This document shows, one piece after another, positions 42,472 to 51,848 of a stretch of DNA of 64,000 nt. A program made the position numbers and the translations under genes. How positions within the stretch are numbered: the first letter of the stretch is position 1; each line of letters opens with the position of its first letter. The notes below the pieces were generated by a model. That model ran no database searches. It was given only the letters and a program-made list of their open reading frames with translations, and was not told where the DNA came from. The DNA is from JBEICQ01 sp046297395 (GTDB taxonomy: Bacteria > Bacteroidota > Bacteroidia > UBA4408). The DNA is taken from contig JBKCNM010000032.1 in NCBI GenBank assembly GCA_046297395.1, forward strand, positions 1 through 64,000, written 5' to 3'.

Positions 42472-43971
42472 ATGAAAAGCAAGTTGGTTTTATTTTTATT
42501 CATGTTTTTTGCATTTGGTTTTACCAATGCAAAAGAAGAATATACCATTTCATTTAATACCAACTGCAGGGCTGCCTATGAAAACTTCATGGCGATGCGC
42601 TTCAAGGATGGAGAAAAATACCTGGAGCAGGAGAGAAAAGCGAATCCCAAAAATGCAGTTATATACTTCATTGAAAACATCCCTGATGTCATTAAATGTT
42701 TCATAACAGAAGAGGATGCAGTTTTTGAATCGCTCAAAAAAAACAGGGAAAGACGCATCAATATCCTTGAAAAAACCGACGAGAATTCACCTTACCATCA
42801 CCTGATGCTGGCAGAGTCTCACCTATTTTGGGCAATTGCCAGAATTAAATACGGAGAGTATATTACCGCGGCCCTGGAAATAAACAAGGCTTATCGCCTG
42901 CTTAGCGAGAACAAAAAAAAGCATCCGGGATTTAAGCTCAATGACAAAAGCCTCGGGCTTCTGCATTTTTTAATTGGTACAATGCCTGATTCCTATAAAT
43001 ACATCACCAACATTTTAGGTATCAGAGGAACTGTAAATCAGGGACTGAATGAACTCCGGGGATTTTACCGTTTGACAATCAACAACAAGGAATTTGAAAT
43101 ATACCAAACCGAAGCCATACTCTATCTGGGAATGGTGCTCATCAACTATACTCCCTATGAACAAGAGGCACTGAATCTAATGTTGGAGATTGACAAAATT
43201 CGACAACCTAATCCGCTTCTTTTGTACATCTATGCTTCTATTGGATTAAAATCCGGCAAGTCTGATCAGGTAATTAATCTCTTTCAAAATCACATGCCGG
43301 GTCCTGAATACTATGTGTTTCCCTATCTCTATCTTCAATACGGAGAGGCCAAACTTAACCGACTTGATGAAGATGCATGGATTTGGATATATAAGTTCTT
43401 ACATCATTTCCATGGTAAAAATTATATTAAAGCTGCCAATCAAAGACTCTTTTGGTATCATCTTTTAAATGCGAATGAGGAAAAAGCAAACTTTTATTTC
43501 AAAGAAATTGACCTTCGTGGGGAAGTGATTGTAGATGAGGACAAGCAGGCACAACGCAATTTCAAAAACAACCATAAGCCCTTGCCGGGTTTGCTGAAGG
43601 CTCGTATGCTATACGATGGGGGCTATTACAAACGCGCCTTTGCAGCACTCACTTCTATGGACCCCAAAGAGTTTACCTTGTTGCATCACCAATTGGAATA
43701 TTTATACCGACTTGCCCGCGTGCAACAAAAAATAGGACAGGAAAATCTGGCCATCATCAATTATGAGAAAGCTTTAAAACTCGGTGAAGGTCATCCTTAC
43801 TATTTTTCTTCATCTTCTGCCTTGCAATTGGGATTGATAAGCGAAGCAAAAGGAGACAAGGACGCAGCAAAAAAATATTTTCAAAAAGTACTTTCTTCCG
43901 ACACACATGATTTTAAGAACAGCATCGATCAAAAAGCCAAAGCCGGGCTTAGCCGCTTGAATGAAAATTAA
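42472..43971 (+). CDS. Secreted TPR-repeat protein
   Basis: A 499-aa protein from ATG 42472; the frame opens 11 codons earlier, but the signal peptide (KSKLVLFLFMFFAFGFTNA) starts here. The rest is helical with degenerate tetratricopeptide repeats, clearest near residues 420-490 (YRLARVQQKIGQENLAIINY, AKGDKDAAKKYFQKVLSS). It has no catalytic motif. It is probably a periplasmic or outer-membrane-associated scaffold and lies 36 bp after rlmD. Bacteroidota have many such proteins of unknown function. Confidence 0.8.
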   Translation: MKSKLVLFLFMFFAFGFTNAKEEYTISFNTNCRAAYENFMAMRFKDGEKYLEQERKANPKNAVIYFIENIPDVIKCFITEEDAVFESLKKNRERRINILEKTDENSPYHHLMLAESHLFWAIARIKYGEYITAALEINKAYRLLSENKKKHPGFKLNDKSLGLLHFLIGTMPDSYKYITNILGIRGTVNQGLNELRGFYRLTINNKEFEIYQTEAILYLGMVLINYTPYEQEALNLMLEIDKIRQPNPLLLYIYASIGLKSGKSDQVINLFQNHMPGPEYYVFPYLYLQYGEAKLNRLDEDAWIWIYKFLHHFHGKNYIKAANQRLFWYHLLNANEEKANFYFKEIDLRGEVIVDEDKQAQRNFKNNHKPLPGLLKARMLYDGGYYKRAFAALTSMDPKEFTLLHHQLEYLYRLARVQQKIGQENLAIINYEKALKLGEGHPYYFSSSSALQLGLISEAKGDKDAAKKYFQKVLSSDTHDFKNSIDQKAKAGLSRLNEN

Positions 43972-43974
43972 AAT

Positions 43975-44589
43975 TCATTGGAGTGTTTTAATCAATGTGA
44001 TTAAGCCAAGAATGGAAATTAAAATACCGGCAAACTTTGAGATTTTGGCAATTGCTGCAGACTTCAGGTGTTTTCTGATATACCCGGCCAGGTAGATTTT
44101 TAAAATATCGAATCCAAAAACCACCGAGATGGTAGCTGAAAAATGCAACAATGTGTGAATAGGATTTCCGGCGAAATCGGAGATGGTAAGTCCTACCGCT
44201 CCAACCCAGAAAAAAATCACAGACGGATTGGTCAAATTGAATACAAACCCTTTTACCAACAATGAAATTCCTTTCTCTCTGAATTCAGCAGGGGTCTCCC
44301 CTGTTTTCCTCATCGAGCCATAGAAGATGATTCCGCCGTAAAAAATGAGCAGACCGCTTCCGATAATGGTTGCCAGATATCGGTTTTCCGGAGAGTTTAA
44401 AATTCCTACCAAGCCGAAATAAGACAAAAAAATGCAAGAAATATCAGAGAGAATGATTCCTGTTTCAAGCATCATTGCACTTCTCACACCTTGACTGATG
44501 GCTGTTTTAATCAGCAAAAAAAATACCGGACCGATGAGCACACTCAACAATGCACCCATCAGTGCGCCTTGGAGGATGGCATGCATCAT
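43975..44589 (-). CDS. LysE/RhtB family amino-acid exporter
   Basis: A 204-aa membrane protein with six predicted helices. The N-terminal signature GALMGALLSVLIGPVFFLLI and GVRSAMMLETGIILSD (about residues 35-50) are typical of LysE/RhtB exporters, which expel amino acids or derivatives. NLTNPSVIFFWVGAVG near residue 117 is another family mark. The ATG overlaps the stop of the upstream GH3-family gene by 4 bp, so the two are translated together. The substrate is inferred to be related to the GH3 product. Confidence 0.9.
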   Translation of the reverse strand: MMHAILQGALMGALLSVLIGPVFFLLIKTAISQGVRSAMMLETGIILSDISCIFLSYFGLVGILNSPENRYLATIIGSGLLIFYGGIIFYGSMRKTGETPAEFREKGISLLVKGFVFNLTNPSVIFFWVGAVGLTISDFAGNPIHTLLHFSATISVVFGFDILKIYLAGYIRKHLKSAAIAKISKFAGILISILGLITLIKTLQ

Positions 44590-46133
44590 CCTTGTTTCTG
44601 TAATTGTCTCTCAACAAATAATTCCCATTCGGCAAAGGCCTCTCCTTTAAGTACACGCGGAAATTTATTCTGTCCTCCTTCCTTGCCTTTTGACTTCAAC
44701 CAATCCAGAAAAATATGTGCAGGAATAACTTTTACCCGTATGTCCTTCAATGCTGCTTTTCTCTCTACAGCATAATCATCATTGATTTTACACAGATGCT
44801 CGTCAATGATTTTTGAGGCATCATCATCAGAGAGCTTTCCGTTTTCAATGCCGATATACCACTTGTGGGCAAACAGATTTTCATGATGTATACCCGAAAC
44901 AACATACTCCGGAATGCTGGAGTCTGTTATTGAAGACAAGTGTGCAATAGCAGCATTCATATTTTCTACGGACAGATGCTCACCTACAAGACTCAAAAAA
45001 TGTTTTGTTCTGCCGGTAATTACAATTTCAAAATGTTCTATAGAAGTAAACTTAATGGTATCGCCGATTAGATATCTCCATGCTCCGCTATTGGTGGAGA
45101 GCAAGATTGCATATTCCTTTCCTTCCTCAACCTCATTGAGGGCGAGTGCCCTGGCGTTTGGAAGAATCTTTCCATCTGAATCAAAATGCTGATCATTAAA
45201 TGGAACAAACTCGTAATAGATTCCATTGTTTAACACCAGTTGCATTCCTTTGGCTGAGGGACGGCTGGTATAGGCCACAAACCCCTCGGATGCGAGGTAA
45301 TTTTCAATGTATAGCAAGGGCCTGGCCAACAATCCTTCAAAGCCTTTTTTGTAAGGAGTAAAAGACACCCCACCATGGACAAAAATGTGGAGGTTTGGCC
45401 AGATATCATGAATGGATTTGAGTTTGTACCTCTCGATGATTTTTTCAAAAATAATTTGAATCCATGCGGGTACGCCCACCACGATTCCAATGTCCCAGCC
45501 CGGAGCAGAATCCACAATCATTTCAATTTTTGTATTCCAGTCACGCTCCTTGGCAATGCTGTTACCCGGTTTGTAAAAATACTGGAACCATGATGGAATC
45601 TTACTTGCGGTAATGCCGCTCAAATCTCCCTGATAGTAATCACCCATATGAACCAGGTGTGTACTTCCACCAACCATTAAAAATCCGCGGTTCAAGAGTT
45701 TGTCAGGCAGTTCATATTTGGAGAGTGTAAGAATCTGTCGGATGCTTGCTCTCTTGATTGAACGAATCATTTCTGAAGTAAGTGGGATGTGCTTGCTGGC
45801 TGCATCAGATGTTCCGCTGCTCAGGGCAAAATATTTTACCTTCCCCGGCCAGCAGATGTCCTCTTCACTCTGCAAACATCTGTGCCACCATTTGCTGTAC
45901 ATGCTGTTATAGTCATGTATTGGCACTTTGTTTTGAAACTCCTGCAAGGGGTTTCTGGCGAAAAATATATCATCAAATTGATGGTGTCTGCCAAATGCAG
46001 TGTTTCTGGATTTTCTGAGAAGCTTCAGCAGTTGGTTCTTCTGAACCCTCTGACCACTCCGAAGAATCCGGATTTCCGGTATCGATCTTTTGATTCCGAC
46101 AACGCCGGACAATATGGTTCCTACCAATGCCAT
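44586..46133 (-). CDS. GH3 auxin-responsive-promoter family acyl-amido synthetase
   Basis: A 515-aa member of the GH3 family, an adenylate-forming group whose plant members join amino acids to acyl acids such as auxin or jasmonate. Visible are KYFALSSGTSDAASKHIPLT (ATP-binding P-loop-like motif, near residue 95), YIENYLASEGFVAY (near 280), a YLIGDTIKFTS segment (near 365) and FEIVITGRTKHFLSLVGEHLS with the hinge region. I chose ATG 46133; the frame runs 59 codons further upstream but that part overlaps the intergenic region and the oxidoreductase gene. Bacterial GH3 proteins are common in Bacteroidota and their acyl and amino substrates are not established. Confidence 0.9.
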   Translation of the reverse strand: MALVGTILSGVVGIKRSIPEIRILRSGQRVQKNQLLKLLRKSRNTAFGRHHQFDDIFFARNPLQEFQNKVPIHDYNSMYSKWWHRCLQSEEDICWPGKVKYFALSSGTSDAASKHIPLTSEMIRSIKRASIRQILTLSKYELPDKLLNRGFLMVGGSTHLVHMGDYYQGDLSGITASKIPSWFQYFYKPGNSIAKERDWNTKIEMIVDSAPGWDIGIVVGVPAWIQIIFEKIIERYKLKSIHDIWPNLHIFVHGGVSFTPYKKGFEGLLARPLLYIENYLASEGFVAYTSRPSAKGMQLVLNNGIYYEFVPFNDQHFDSDGKILPNARALALNEVEEGKEYAILLSTNSGAWRYLIGDTIKFTSIEHFEIVITGRTKHFLSLVGEHLSVENMNAAIAHLSSITDSSIPEYVVSGIHHENLFAHKWYIGIENGKLSDDDASKIIDEHLCKINDDYAVERKAALKDIRVKVIPAHIFLDWLKSKGKEGGQNKFPRVLKGEAFAEWELFVERQLQKQG

Positions 46134-46174
46134 CAGGTCAATCTTGTAAAATGCAAATATAAGAGGAAAGCTAT

Positions 46175-47215
46175 TTATGCCCCAAGCGGGAAACGGTGTA
46201 TCTGAAAACCGGCCGGAATGGGCTGATGCTCGCAAATTGCCGAGGCAATGATCCCGGCCAAATAAGGGGCCAATAGGACGCCTCTTGTTCCCAAACCATT
46301 GAATATCCATGCATTTGATTGAATGCTGCTTTGTCCCAGTACCGGTGCGCGGTCAACGCTTGCAGGCCTCACGCCTGCCTCATGATTCAGAATCTTGTAT
46401 GGAACACGAATCAATTCGTCAAGCGCAGCTGTCAGTGTATTTCTTCCATCCTCAGTAGGAAGGCAATTGAGATTATCCCAGTCGTAGGTAGAACCTAGCT
46501 TGAAAATACCGGGCGCAATCGGTACGAGGTATTTTTCGTCAACCAACAAGGAGTCCTCAGGGAAATTCTCGATGGCCAGGGTTAAGATTTCTCCTTTTAC
46601 AGGGTTAAAAAAAGCCTGAGGAAAAAAACGAGAAACTTGTGAATATCCTGTGCTTAATAACAAATCAGTAAACGACTCACCCTCATAGTTAAGTCCGCCG
46701 GAATAAAACTCAAGACGGGAAAGGTCAATTTTTTTTTCAATTAATCTTCCCTCCTCTCTCAAACGGTTTCTCAAAGCCGACAAAAAGACGGAAGTATTCA
46801 GATAACCTGCTTTATTTACCAAGATATAATCCTGCATTTTTTTCCATTGGAGCGGATAGGGATTCTCATGCACTTGCTCATCCAGAAAAGCAGATAACTC
46901 AAGCGCCTTCTTGCCTAAGAGTTGTTTTGTCTCATGTGTAATGGGTTTAAATAATGGCAAAGAATAAAAACATTTTATCCCCAAACTCGATTCTGCTTGT
47001 GAATACATTTCGTTTGCTGCCCTGATACATGGCCATGCATGATTTACAGCATTCAGCCTTCTAAAAACAATCGGGTTAATAAGTCCTGCAGCTATACCGG
47101 AACAGCTGTTTGGTGACGCAGCATCATATACACGAAAATCAACTTTTCGTTTAAGAAGTTCAAGAATCAGGGCGCTTCCTGCAATCCCCTGGCCTGCGAT
47201 CAGTATTCTTTGCAA
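46175..47215 (-). CDS. FAD-dependent oxidoreductase, DAO (glycine/D-amino-acid oxidase-like) family
   Basis: A 346-aa flavoprotein with an N-terminal dinucleotide fold (ILIAGQGIAGSALILELLKR, residues about 4-23), the second FAD segment CSGIAAGLINP, and a C-terminal DAO motif HEAGVRPASVDRAPVLGQS, then NGLGTRGVLLAPYLAG. These resemble the oxidase domain of glycine oxidase ThiO and MnmC. The substrate is probably an amine or amino acid. The start is TTG at 47215, since no ATG precedes the Rossmann strand. The GH3 gene begins 41 bp downstream on the same strand. Confidence 0.85.
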   Translation of the reverse strand: MQRILIAGQGIAGSALILELLKRKVDFRVYDAASPNSCSGIAAGLINPIVFRRLNAVNHAWPCIRAANEMYSQAESSLGIKCFYSLPLFKPITHETKQLLGKKALELSAFLDEQVHENPYPLQWKKMQDYILVNKAGYLNTSVFLSALRNRLREEGRLIEKKIDLSRLEFYSGGLNYEGESFTDLLLSTGYSQVSRFFPQAFFNPVKGEILTLAIENFPEDSLLVDEKYLVPIAPGIFKLGSTYDWDNLNCLPTEDGRNTLTAALDELIRVPYKILNHEAGVRPASVDRAPVLGQSSIQSNAWIFNGLGTRGVLLAPYLAGIIASAICEHQPIPAGFQIHRFPLGA

Positions 47216-47229
47216 TATGCTTTAGAAGT

Positions 47230-48309
47230 TTATTTTATTACCTGTAATTTCTGTCTGTACACTTCGCCCCTGCTTCCGGTAATAAGCATTTGATAACAGC
47301 CGGAGGGGATGTTATCAAGAGACAAGTGATTGGTTCCGGGGACAACCGTGTAGGTAGCAATCCTTTTTCCGCAGAGATCGAAGATGCGGAGAGATCCTAG
47401 ATCATTGTTCAGTGGAGATTCTAAGGTAATGCCTGATGTTGCAGGATTGGGAAAGCAGGAAAACACAGCGTTTTGTTTTTCTGCCAATCCTGTAAGAATA
47501 CCGCTTCCATTAAATACTTTGGCTCTTGTTACATTATTTGTATTTGGATCAACTTCGAATTCAGCAACTAAATAAGGCGTTCCGTTTCTTACCCATGAGT
47601 AGCTAATCACAGTGTCGGTGGGGAAGAAGACAATGATTGTATCATTTAACAGACTATCGATGAAGTCAAAATAGAGGGAATCCGCACTTACACGGGTTTG
47701 TTTAACCCTTAAACAATCGTAAAAAATTCCGGCAGGACCATTAAAGGTGCCGCTTGCATCCACTTCAAAAAACTGATATGTTGTACGATGAATGCTGATA
47801 TTGGCTTGCAGGCCGGAATCGTAAATGGCAGGATAGACAAAACTGAACGAATGATCTACCTGAGAGCCCGGGGACAAAGGTGCAGGCATGAGGCACTGTC
47901 CACCCACAAAGTTGATGGTATCGAAGGGAGAAGATGATGCAAGTGAAAGTACACCTTGCATGTAAAAACCGGTGGCGTTTGAAATAAGGGGATAAGCAAC
48001 AGAATCTGTAAAACTAAAAATTCCAAACTCCGCATTGGGGAAATAAGTAGAAAATTGGAAAGGGATTTGGGATGGATTGCTAAAAAACTGGGCAGAACTA
48101 TCCTCGATATTGATGGATGTGGCGTAATCCCAGATTTGATTCAGGCCCGGAGAGGTAATTGTGAGAGCGGAGGTATCGGGGTTGTTATCGATAAATTCAA
48201 ACAAAAAATCTCCCGCATTGGGTAGGTTTGATGGAAGAAGTGTTTGAGCGTTGGAAGTAAAAATCACGCCTAATAGAGCAAAGGTGAAAAATAGTTTTAG
48301 GGTTTTCAT
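47230..48309 (-). CDS. T9SS-secreted protein of unknown function
   Basis: A 359-aa secreted protein from ATG 48309; the frame is open upstream, but the signal peptide (KTLKLFFTFALLGVIFTSNA) begins here. The body (about residues 25-275) is beta-rich without a recognised domain. The C-terminal ~75 residues are a type A sorting domain: VFSCFPNPATSGITLES, LRIFDLCGKRIATYTV, LSLDNIPSGCYQMLI and a basic end. It is therefore exported by the type IX system and either anchored or released. It is divergent from the TolB-like gene. Confidence 0.88.
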   Translation of the reverse strand: MKTLKLFFTFALLGVIFTSNAQTLLPSNLPNAGDFLFEFIDNNPDTSALTITSPGLNQIWDYATSINIEDSSAQFFSNPSQIPFQFSTYFPNAEFGIFSFTDSVAYPLISNATGFYMQGVLSLASSSPFDTINFVGGQCLMPAPLSPGSQVDHSFSFVYPAIYDSGLQANISIHRTTYQFFEVDASGTFNGPAGIFYDCLRVKQTRVSADSLYFDFIDSLLNDTIIVFFPTDTVISYSWVRNGTPYLVAEFEVDPNTNNVTRAKVFNGSGILTGLAEKQNAVFSCFPNPATSGITLESPLNNDLGSLRIFDLCGKRIATYTVVPGTNHLSLDNIPSGCYQMLITGSRGEVYRQKLQVIK

Positions 48310-48329
48310 GGTTTTTAAATGAGTCATGG

Positions 48330-48337
48330 CAAATGTA
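48330..48337 (-). promoter_or_regulatory. -7 element of the T9SS cargo gene
   Basis: On the minus strand this reads TACATTTG, an exact TAnnTTTG match, 20 bp before ATG 48309. It lies within the 61-bp gap shared with the divergent TolB-like gene. Confidence 0.6.
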
Positions 48338-48358
48338 TCAAAATATGGCATTTGCTTG

Positions 48359-48366
48359 TATTTTTG
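48359..48366 (+). promoter_or_regulatory. -7 element of the TolB-like propeller gene
   Basis: TATTTTTG is an exact TAnnTTTG match, ending 4 bp before ATG 48371. The two divergent -7 elements are 21 bp apart, so their polymerases would compete. Confidence 0.5.
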
Positions 48367-48370
48367 GCAC

Positions 48371-49414
48371 ATGTTAAAATACGGGTTTCTATTTGTTTTT
48401 CTCTTCCCCTCGATGGGCTTAATGGCTCAGAACACGGAGCCGCACCTCAGAAATATTCGTCAACTCACCTACGGTGGAGACAACGCTGAGGCATATTTCA
48501 GTTTTGACAACCAGCATCTGTGTTTTCAAAGTAACAATCCCAAATGGAATCTCTCCTGCGACCAGATTTTCGATCTTTCTATTGACAAAGCTCTTGCAGA
48601 TACTTCCTACCATCCGCCTATGATCAGTGATGGAAGGGGACGAACCACCTGTTCTTATTTTTTAAAAAACGGACATGTTTTATTTGCCAGTACTTCTCAT
48701 TTGCAAAAAGATTGTCCTCCCCCACCGGCGCCCAGAGAAGACAAAAAATACCTTTGGGCACTGTATCCATTCGACATATTTGTGGCAGATGGAACAGGAA
48801 AAATTGTGAACCGTCTCACCTCTGAAAAAGGATCTGATGCGGAAGCCACTGTATCTCCTGATGGAAAAAAAATTGTTTTCACAAGTGACCGAAGTGGCGA
48901 CCTTGAACTGTACACCATGGATGTTGATGGAAAAAATGTAAAACAGATTACCGATCAGCCCGGATATGATGGCGGGGCTTTTTTTAGTCCTGATGGAAAA
49001 AAACTGGTTTTTCGTGCCTCCAGACCGCAACCCGGAAAGGAACTAGACGAATATAAAGCCTTACTCCGTGAGGGATTGGTTGCACCTACCAACATGGAAA
49101 TTTTCACTTGTAATGTAGACGGATCTGACCTCAAACAGGTTACGAAACTTGGAAAGGCCAACTGGGCACCATTTTTTCATCCCGGAGGAAAGAAAATTAT
49201 TTTCTCTTCTAACCACAACAGCAGCAGGGGCTACAACTTCAATCTTTTTATGATTAATGCCGACGGAACAGGCCTCGAACAAATTACTGCGGAAAGCAAT
49301 TTCAATGCTTTTCCTATGTTTTCGTATGATGGAAAGAAACTGGTTTTCTCAAGCAACAGAAACAATCACGGAACGAGGGATACCAATCTTTTTATTGCCG
49401 ACTGGGTCGAATGA
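48371..49414 (+). CDS. TolB-like beta-propeller protein
   Basis: A 347-aa secreted protein with a signal peptide (LKYGFLFVFLFPSMGLMAQ, about residues 2-20) and at least four WD40-like PD40 blades of the form SPDGKKIVFTSDRSG, SPDGKKLVFRA, HPGGKKIIFSSNHN and SYDGKKLVFSSNRNN. These match the TolB-type propeller. There is no amidohydrolase or peptidase domain attached. It is probably a periplasmic binding or scaffolding protein. It is distinct from the larger propeller protein at 22 kb but shares the blade type. Confidence 0.87.
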   Translation: MLKYGFLFVFLFPSMGLMAQNTEPHLRNIRQLTYGGDNAEAYFSFDNQHLCFQSNNPKWNLSCDQIFDLSIDKALADTSYHPPMISDGRGRTTCSYFLKNGHVLFASTSHLQKDCPPPPAPREDKKYLWALYPFDIFVADGTGKIVNRLTSEKGSDAEATVSPDGKKIVFTSDRSGDLELYTMDVDGKNVKQITDQPGYDGGAFFSPDGKKLVFRASRPQPGKELDEYKALLREGLVAPTNMEIFTCNVDGSDLKQVTKLGKANWAPFFHPGGKKIIFSSNHNSSRGYNFNLFMINADGTGLEQITAESNFNAFPMFSYDGKKLVFSSNRNNHGTRDTNLFIADWVE

Positions 49415-49437
49415 TTGTTTGGAAGAAAAACCTTGCA

Positions 49438-50427
49438 TCACTTTTCTCTGAGCCAATAAACCAGTAAAAACAACAAACCAGAAAGCATGATCAGTTTGAT
49501 GATTCTGCTCAGGCTGTGGTAGTCGGATGATGAATTCGCAAATGCCAGTCTGTATAAAAACCAGGCTGCCGGCATCTGCAGAGCAAGGGTGATGTACCCA
49601 ATTGAAAAATAATCCTTTGAGCCAATCATTTTGTATTGAAGAAAAAACAAGGGAAGACAAACCAGACAAACAAAAAAACCTGACAAGGTTCTGGCAAAAT
49701 TGATGCCCATCTGGATGGGAATGGTTTTGGATCCAATGCTGATATCTCCCATCAGATCCTCTGTATCTTTTACAATTTCGCGGGCCATGGTAAGAAAAAA
49801 AGCAAAGCCTGAATAGGCAGCTGCCCAATACCACATCATATGTAAATTATGTGTAATAGCCTTGGGGATATCAGGATAACTGAGAAACAGCTCCTGATTT
49901 TCGGCAATCTGAACCTTAAACTGATTGATTAAACCGGGCATTTCATACATCACCGGCAACAGTGGCACAACTGCGGTAAGAATGGCTACCACAAGGTTTC
50001 CGATTAAAAACATGCGCTTAAACTCACTCGAATAAAACCAAAGCAATCCTACGCTTATGATATGAATAAATACCAGATTGGTAACACCTGATTGTTTTGA
50101 GACAAACCATCCGATACTGATACCGGTGATTGAAAATATAAAATGAAGCAACATTCCCTTCCGGGGTGTCATGCTTATTCCAAGCACCATTTTTTCGGGT
50201 TTATTAATGGCATCGGTAGCTGTATCAAAGTAATCATTGATGGCATAGCCGGCTGCAGTAATCAATACCACAGAGCATACGAGCATAAAAAAATGCCTTT
50301 CGGAAAGGCTGAAAGAAAGATTTGCTGAATGTGCAAATAAACCAATTATGCAATACCTGATCAGGTACATAGTGAGGATAATGATCAGGAGATTGGGCCA
50401 GCGAGTGAGTTTTAAAATTCGAATCAT
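49438..50427 (-). CDS. UbiA-family prenyltransferase (GGGP synthase-like)
   Basis: A 329-aa integral membrane prenyltransferase with about eight helices. The two Asp-rich magnesium-binding motifs are present: NDYFDTATDAINKPEK (near residue 64) and KDTEDLMGDISIGSKTIP (near 220). The pattern resembles the (geranyl)geranylglycerol-phosphate geranylgeranyltransferase group often annotated in Bacteroidota, but acceptor and prenyl length cannot be read from sequence. A menaquinone- or heme-related prenyltransferase is the main alternative. Confidence 0.85.
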   Translation of the reverse strand: MIRILKLTRWPNLLIIILTMYLIRYCIIGLFAHSANLSFSLSERHFFMLVCSVVLITAAGYAINDYFDTATDAINKPEKMVLGISMTPRKGMLLHFIFSITGISIGWFVSKQSGVTNLVFIHIISVGLLWFYSSEFKRMFLIGNLVVAILTAVVPLLPVMYEMPGLINQFKVQIAENQELFLSYPDIPKAITHNLHMMWYWAAAYSGFAFFLTMAREIVKDTEDLMGDISIGSKTIPIQMGINFARTLSGFFVCLVCLPLFFLQYKMIGSKDYFSIGYITLALQMPAAWFLYRLAFANSSSDYHSLSRIIKLIMLSGLLFLLVYWLREK

Positions 50428-50468
50428 AGGTCAGCTTTCAAATGTAGGAAATAATGCTGATGGCACCT

Positions 50469-51632
50469 TTAACAGGCCCTTCCGATGCGCTGCTCTCCGA
50501 ACTTTTTTTTGATGCGGTCGATGGCATGATACAAACTGATTTGTTCGGTAGTATCTTCAAAAAGTGAAACCTGTTGCATACCGTTTACCAATCCCGAAAA
50601 CTTAAGTCCTATCAAACGGATGAGCATTCGGCGATTGTATAATCTCATAAAAAGTTCAAGTGTGGTTTCTATAATAACATTGTCAAGTGATGTATAAGGA
50701 ATCTTTTTCTGCATGGTGCGCGTATCGAAATCGGAATAGCGGATTTTAACGGTAATACAGGAAGTGAGCTTGCCCTGTTTACGCAGACCGAAACAAAGGT
50801 CTTCAACCATCCTGATAAGCATTCTGCGCATGGCTTGTACATCTGTACTGTCTCTGTCGAAAGTGGTTTCCGTACTGATTGACTTGCGCTCCGAATAAGG
50901 CTCAACAGGTGTTTGATCAATGCCGTTGGCTTTTAGCCATAAGATTTTTCCTGTTTGCCCCATCACCGACTCAAGCATCTCAGGAGGAATACCCGCAAGG
51001 GTTTGGATGATAGAAATGCCCATGCTTCGAAGTTTGACATAGGTTTTTTCGCCGATCATAGGAATTTTACGGATGGAAAGCGGCCACAAAAAAGGCGTAA
51101 CCTCTGTTTTCGAAACCATTCGCTCCCCATTGGGCTTGCTCTCACCTGTGGCTATTTTGGCTACCGTTTTGTTAACCGACAAGCCAAACGAGGCAGGAAG
51201 CCCCGTTTGATCTGCAATGGTTTTACGCAGTTCACGCGTCCATTGAAGGGTCCCATAAAACCTATCCATTCCCGTCATATCAAGGTAATGCTCATCAATG
51301 GAAGCTTTTTCAAAGAGAGGTACCTTCCCGGCAATCACCTCAGTAACCATTTCTGAATAACGGCTGTAAAGATCCATGTCGCCATGAATAAAAACTGCTT
51401 CGGGACAAAGCCTCCTTGCCATTTTTATAGGCATTGCCGATGCCACACCAAAACGCCTGGCTTCATAACTGCAACTGCTTACCACACCACGGTCAGAGGT
51501 TCCCCCAATAATCACCGGCTTGCCAAGCAGTGTGCTGTTCTGCAAACGCTCTACAGACACAAAAAAAGCATCCAGATCAATATGCACAATCTGTCTTTCG
51601 GGTACGGATAAACAATCAGGATGAGGCTTCAT
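50469..51632 (-). CDS. dinB: DNA polymerase IV (Y-family)
   Basis: A 387-aa translesion polymerase. Catalytic motifs are HIDLDAFFVSVE (residues about 16-27) and ASIDEHYLDMTG (near 103), with the two acidic residues in IDE. The thumb helix-hairpin-helix and the little-finger domain follow. I chose ATG 51632 because the residues upstream (to 51683) are not part of the family. It ends close to the UbiA gene on the same strand. CGAAT half-sites lie just upstream. Confidence 0.95.
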   Translation of the reverse strand: MKPHPDCLSVPERQIVHIDLDAFFVSVERLQNSTLLGKPVIIGGTSDRGVVSSCSYEARRFGVASAMPIKMARRLCPEAVFIHGDMDLYSRYSEMVTEVIAGKVPLFEKASIDEHYLDMTGMDRFYGTLQWTRELRKTIADQTGLPASFGLSVNKTVAKIATGESKPNGERMVSKTEVTPFLWPLSIRKIPMIGEKTYVKLRSMGISIIQTLAGIPPEMLESVMGQTGKILWLKANGIDQTPVEPYSERKSISTETTFDRDSTDVQAMRRMLIRMVEDLCFGLRKQGKLTSCITVKIRYSDFDTRTMQKKIPYTSLDNVIIETTLELFMRLYNRRMLIRLIGLKFSGLVNGMQQVSLFEDTTEQISLYHAIDRIKKKFGEQRIGRAC

Positions 51633-51634
51633 GG

Positions 51635-51670
51635 ATTCGCAGAAAACGAATTTATTAGTTATTTGCGAAT
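51635..51670 (-). promoter_or_regulatory. Repeated CGAAT half-sites before dinB
   Basis: ATTCG (51635-51639) and CGAAT (51647-51651) face each other across 7 bp, and a further GCGAAT lies at 51665-51670. A perfect TTACTGA/TCAGTAA hairpin (51704-51720) stands farther upstream. Such repeats could be an operator, for instance for DNA-damage control of dinB, but I know of no matching consensus. Confidence 0.25.
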
Positions 51671-51848
51671 AGCAAGAAGTCAATAAATTAGTTTTTGGCT
51701 TATTTACTGAGATTCAGTAAGTAAGTTTTCTGCCGGAAAAATTCAGGAGCAGGAGATACACGAAAAGACTCCTGAAAAGCCATTCTTACGAGTGGAAAAA
51801 TCAAAAAATGTGCCTGCAATGAAATGTTGCCGGCCCATAGGCAAGCGC

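Noticed and set aside
46134..46310. N-terminal extension of the GH3 gene
   Set aside because: The extra 59 codons run through the intergenic gap and into the oxidoreductase gene and do not resemble GH3 N-termini, which begin near ATG 46133.
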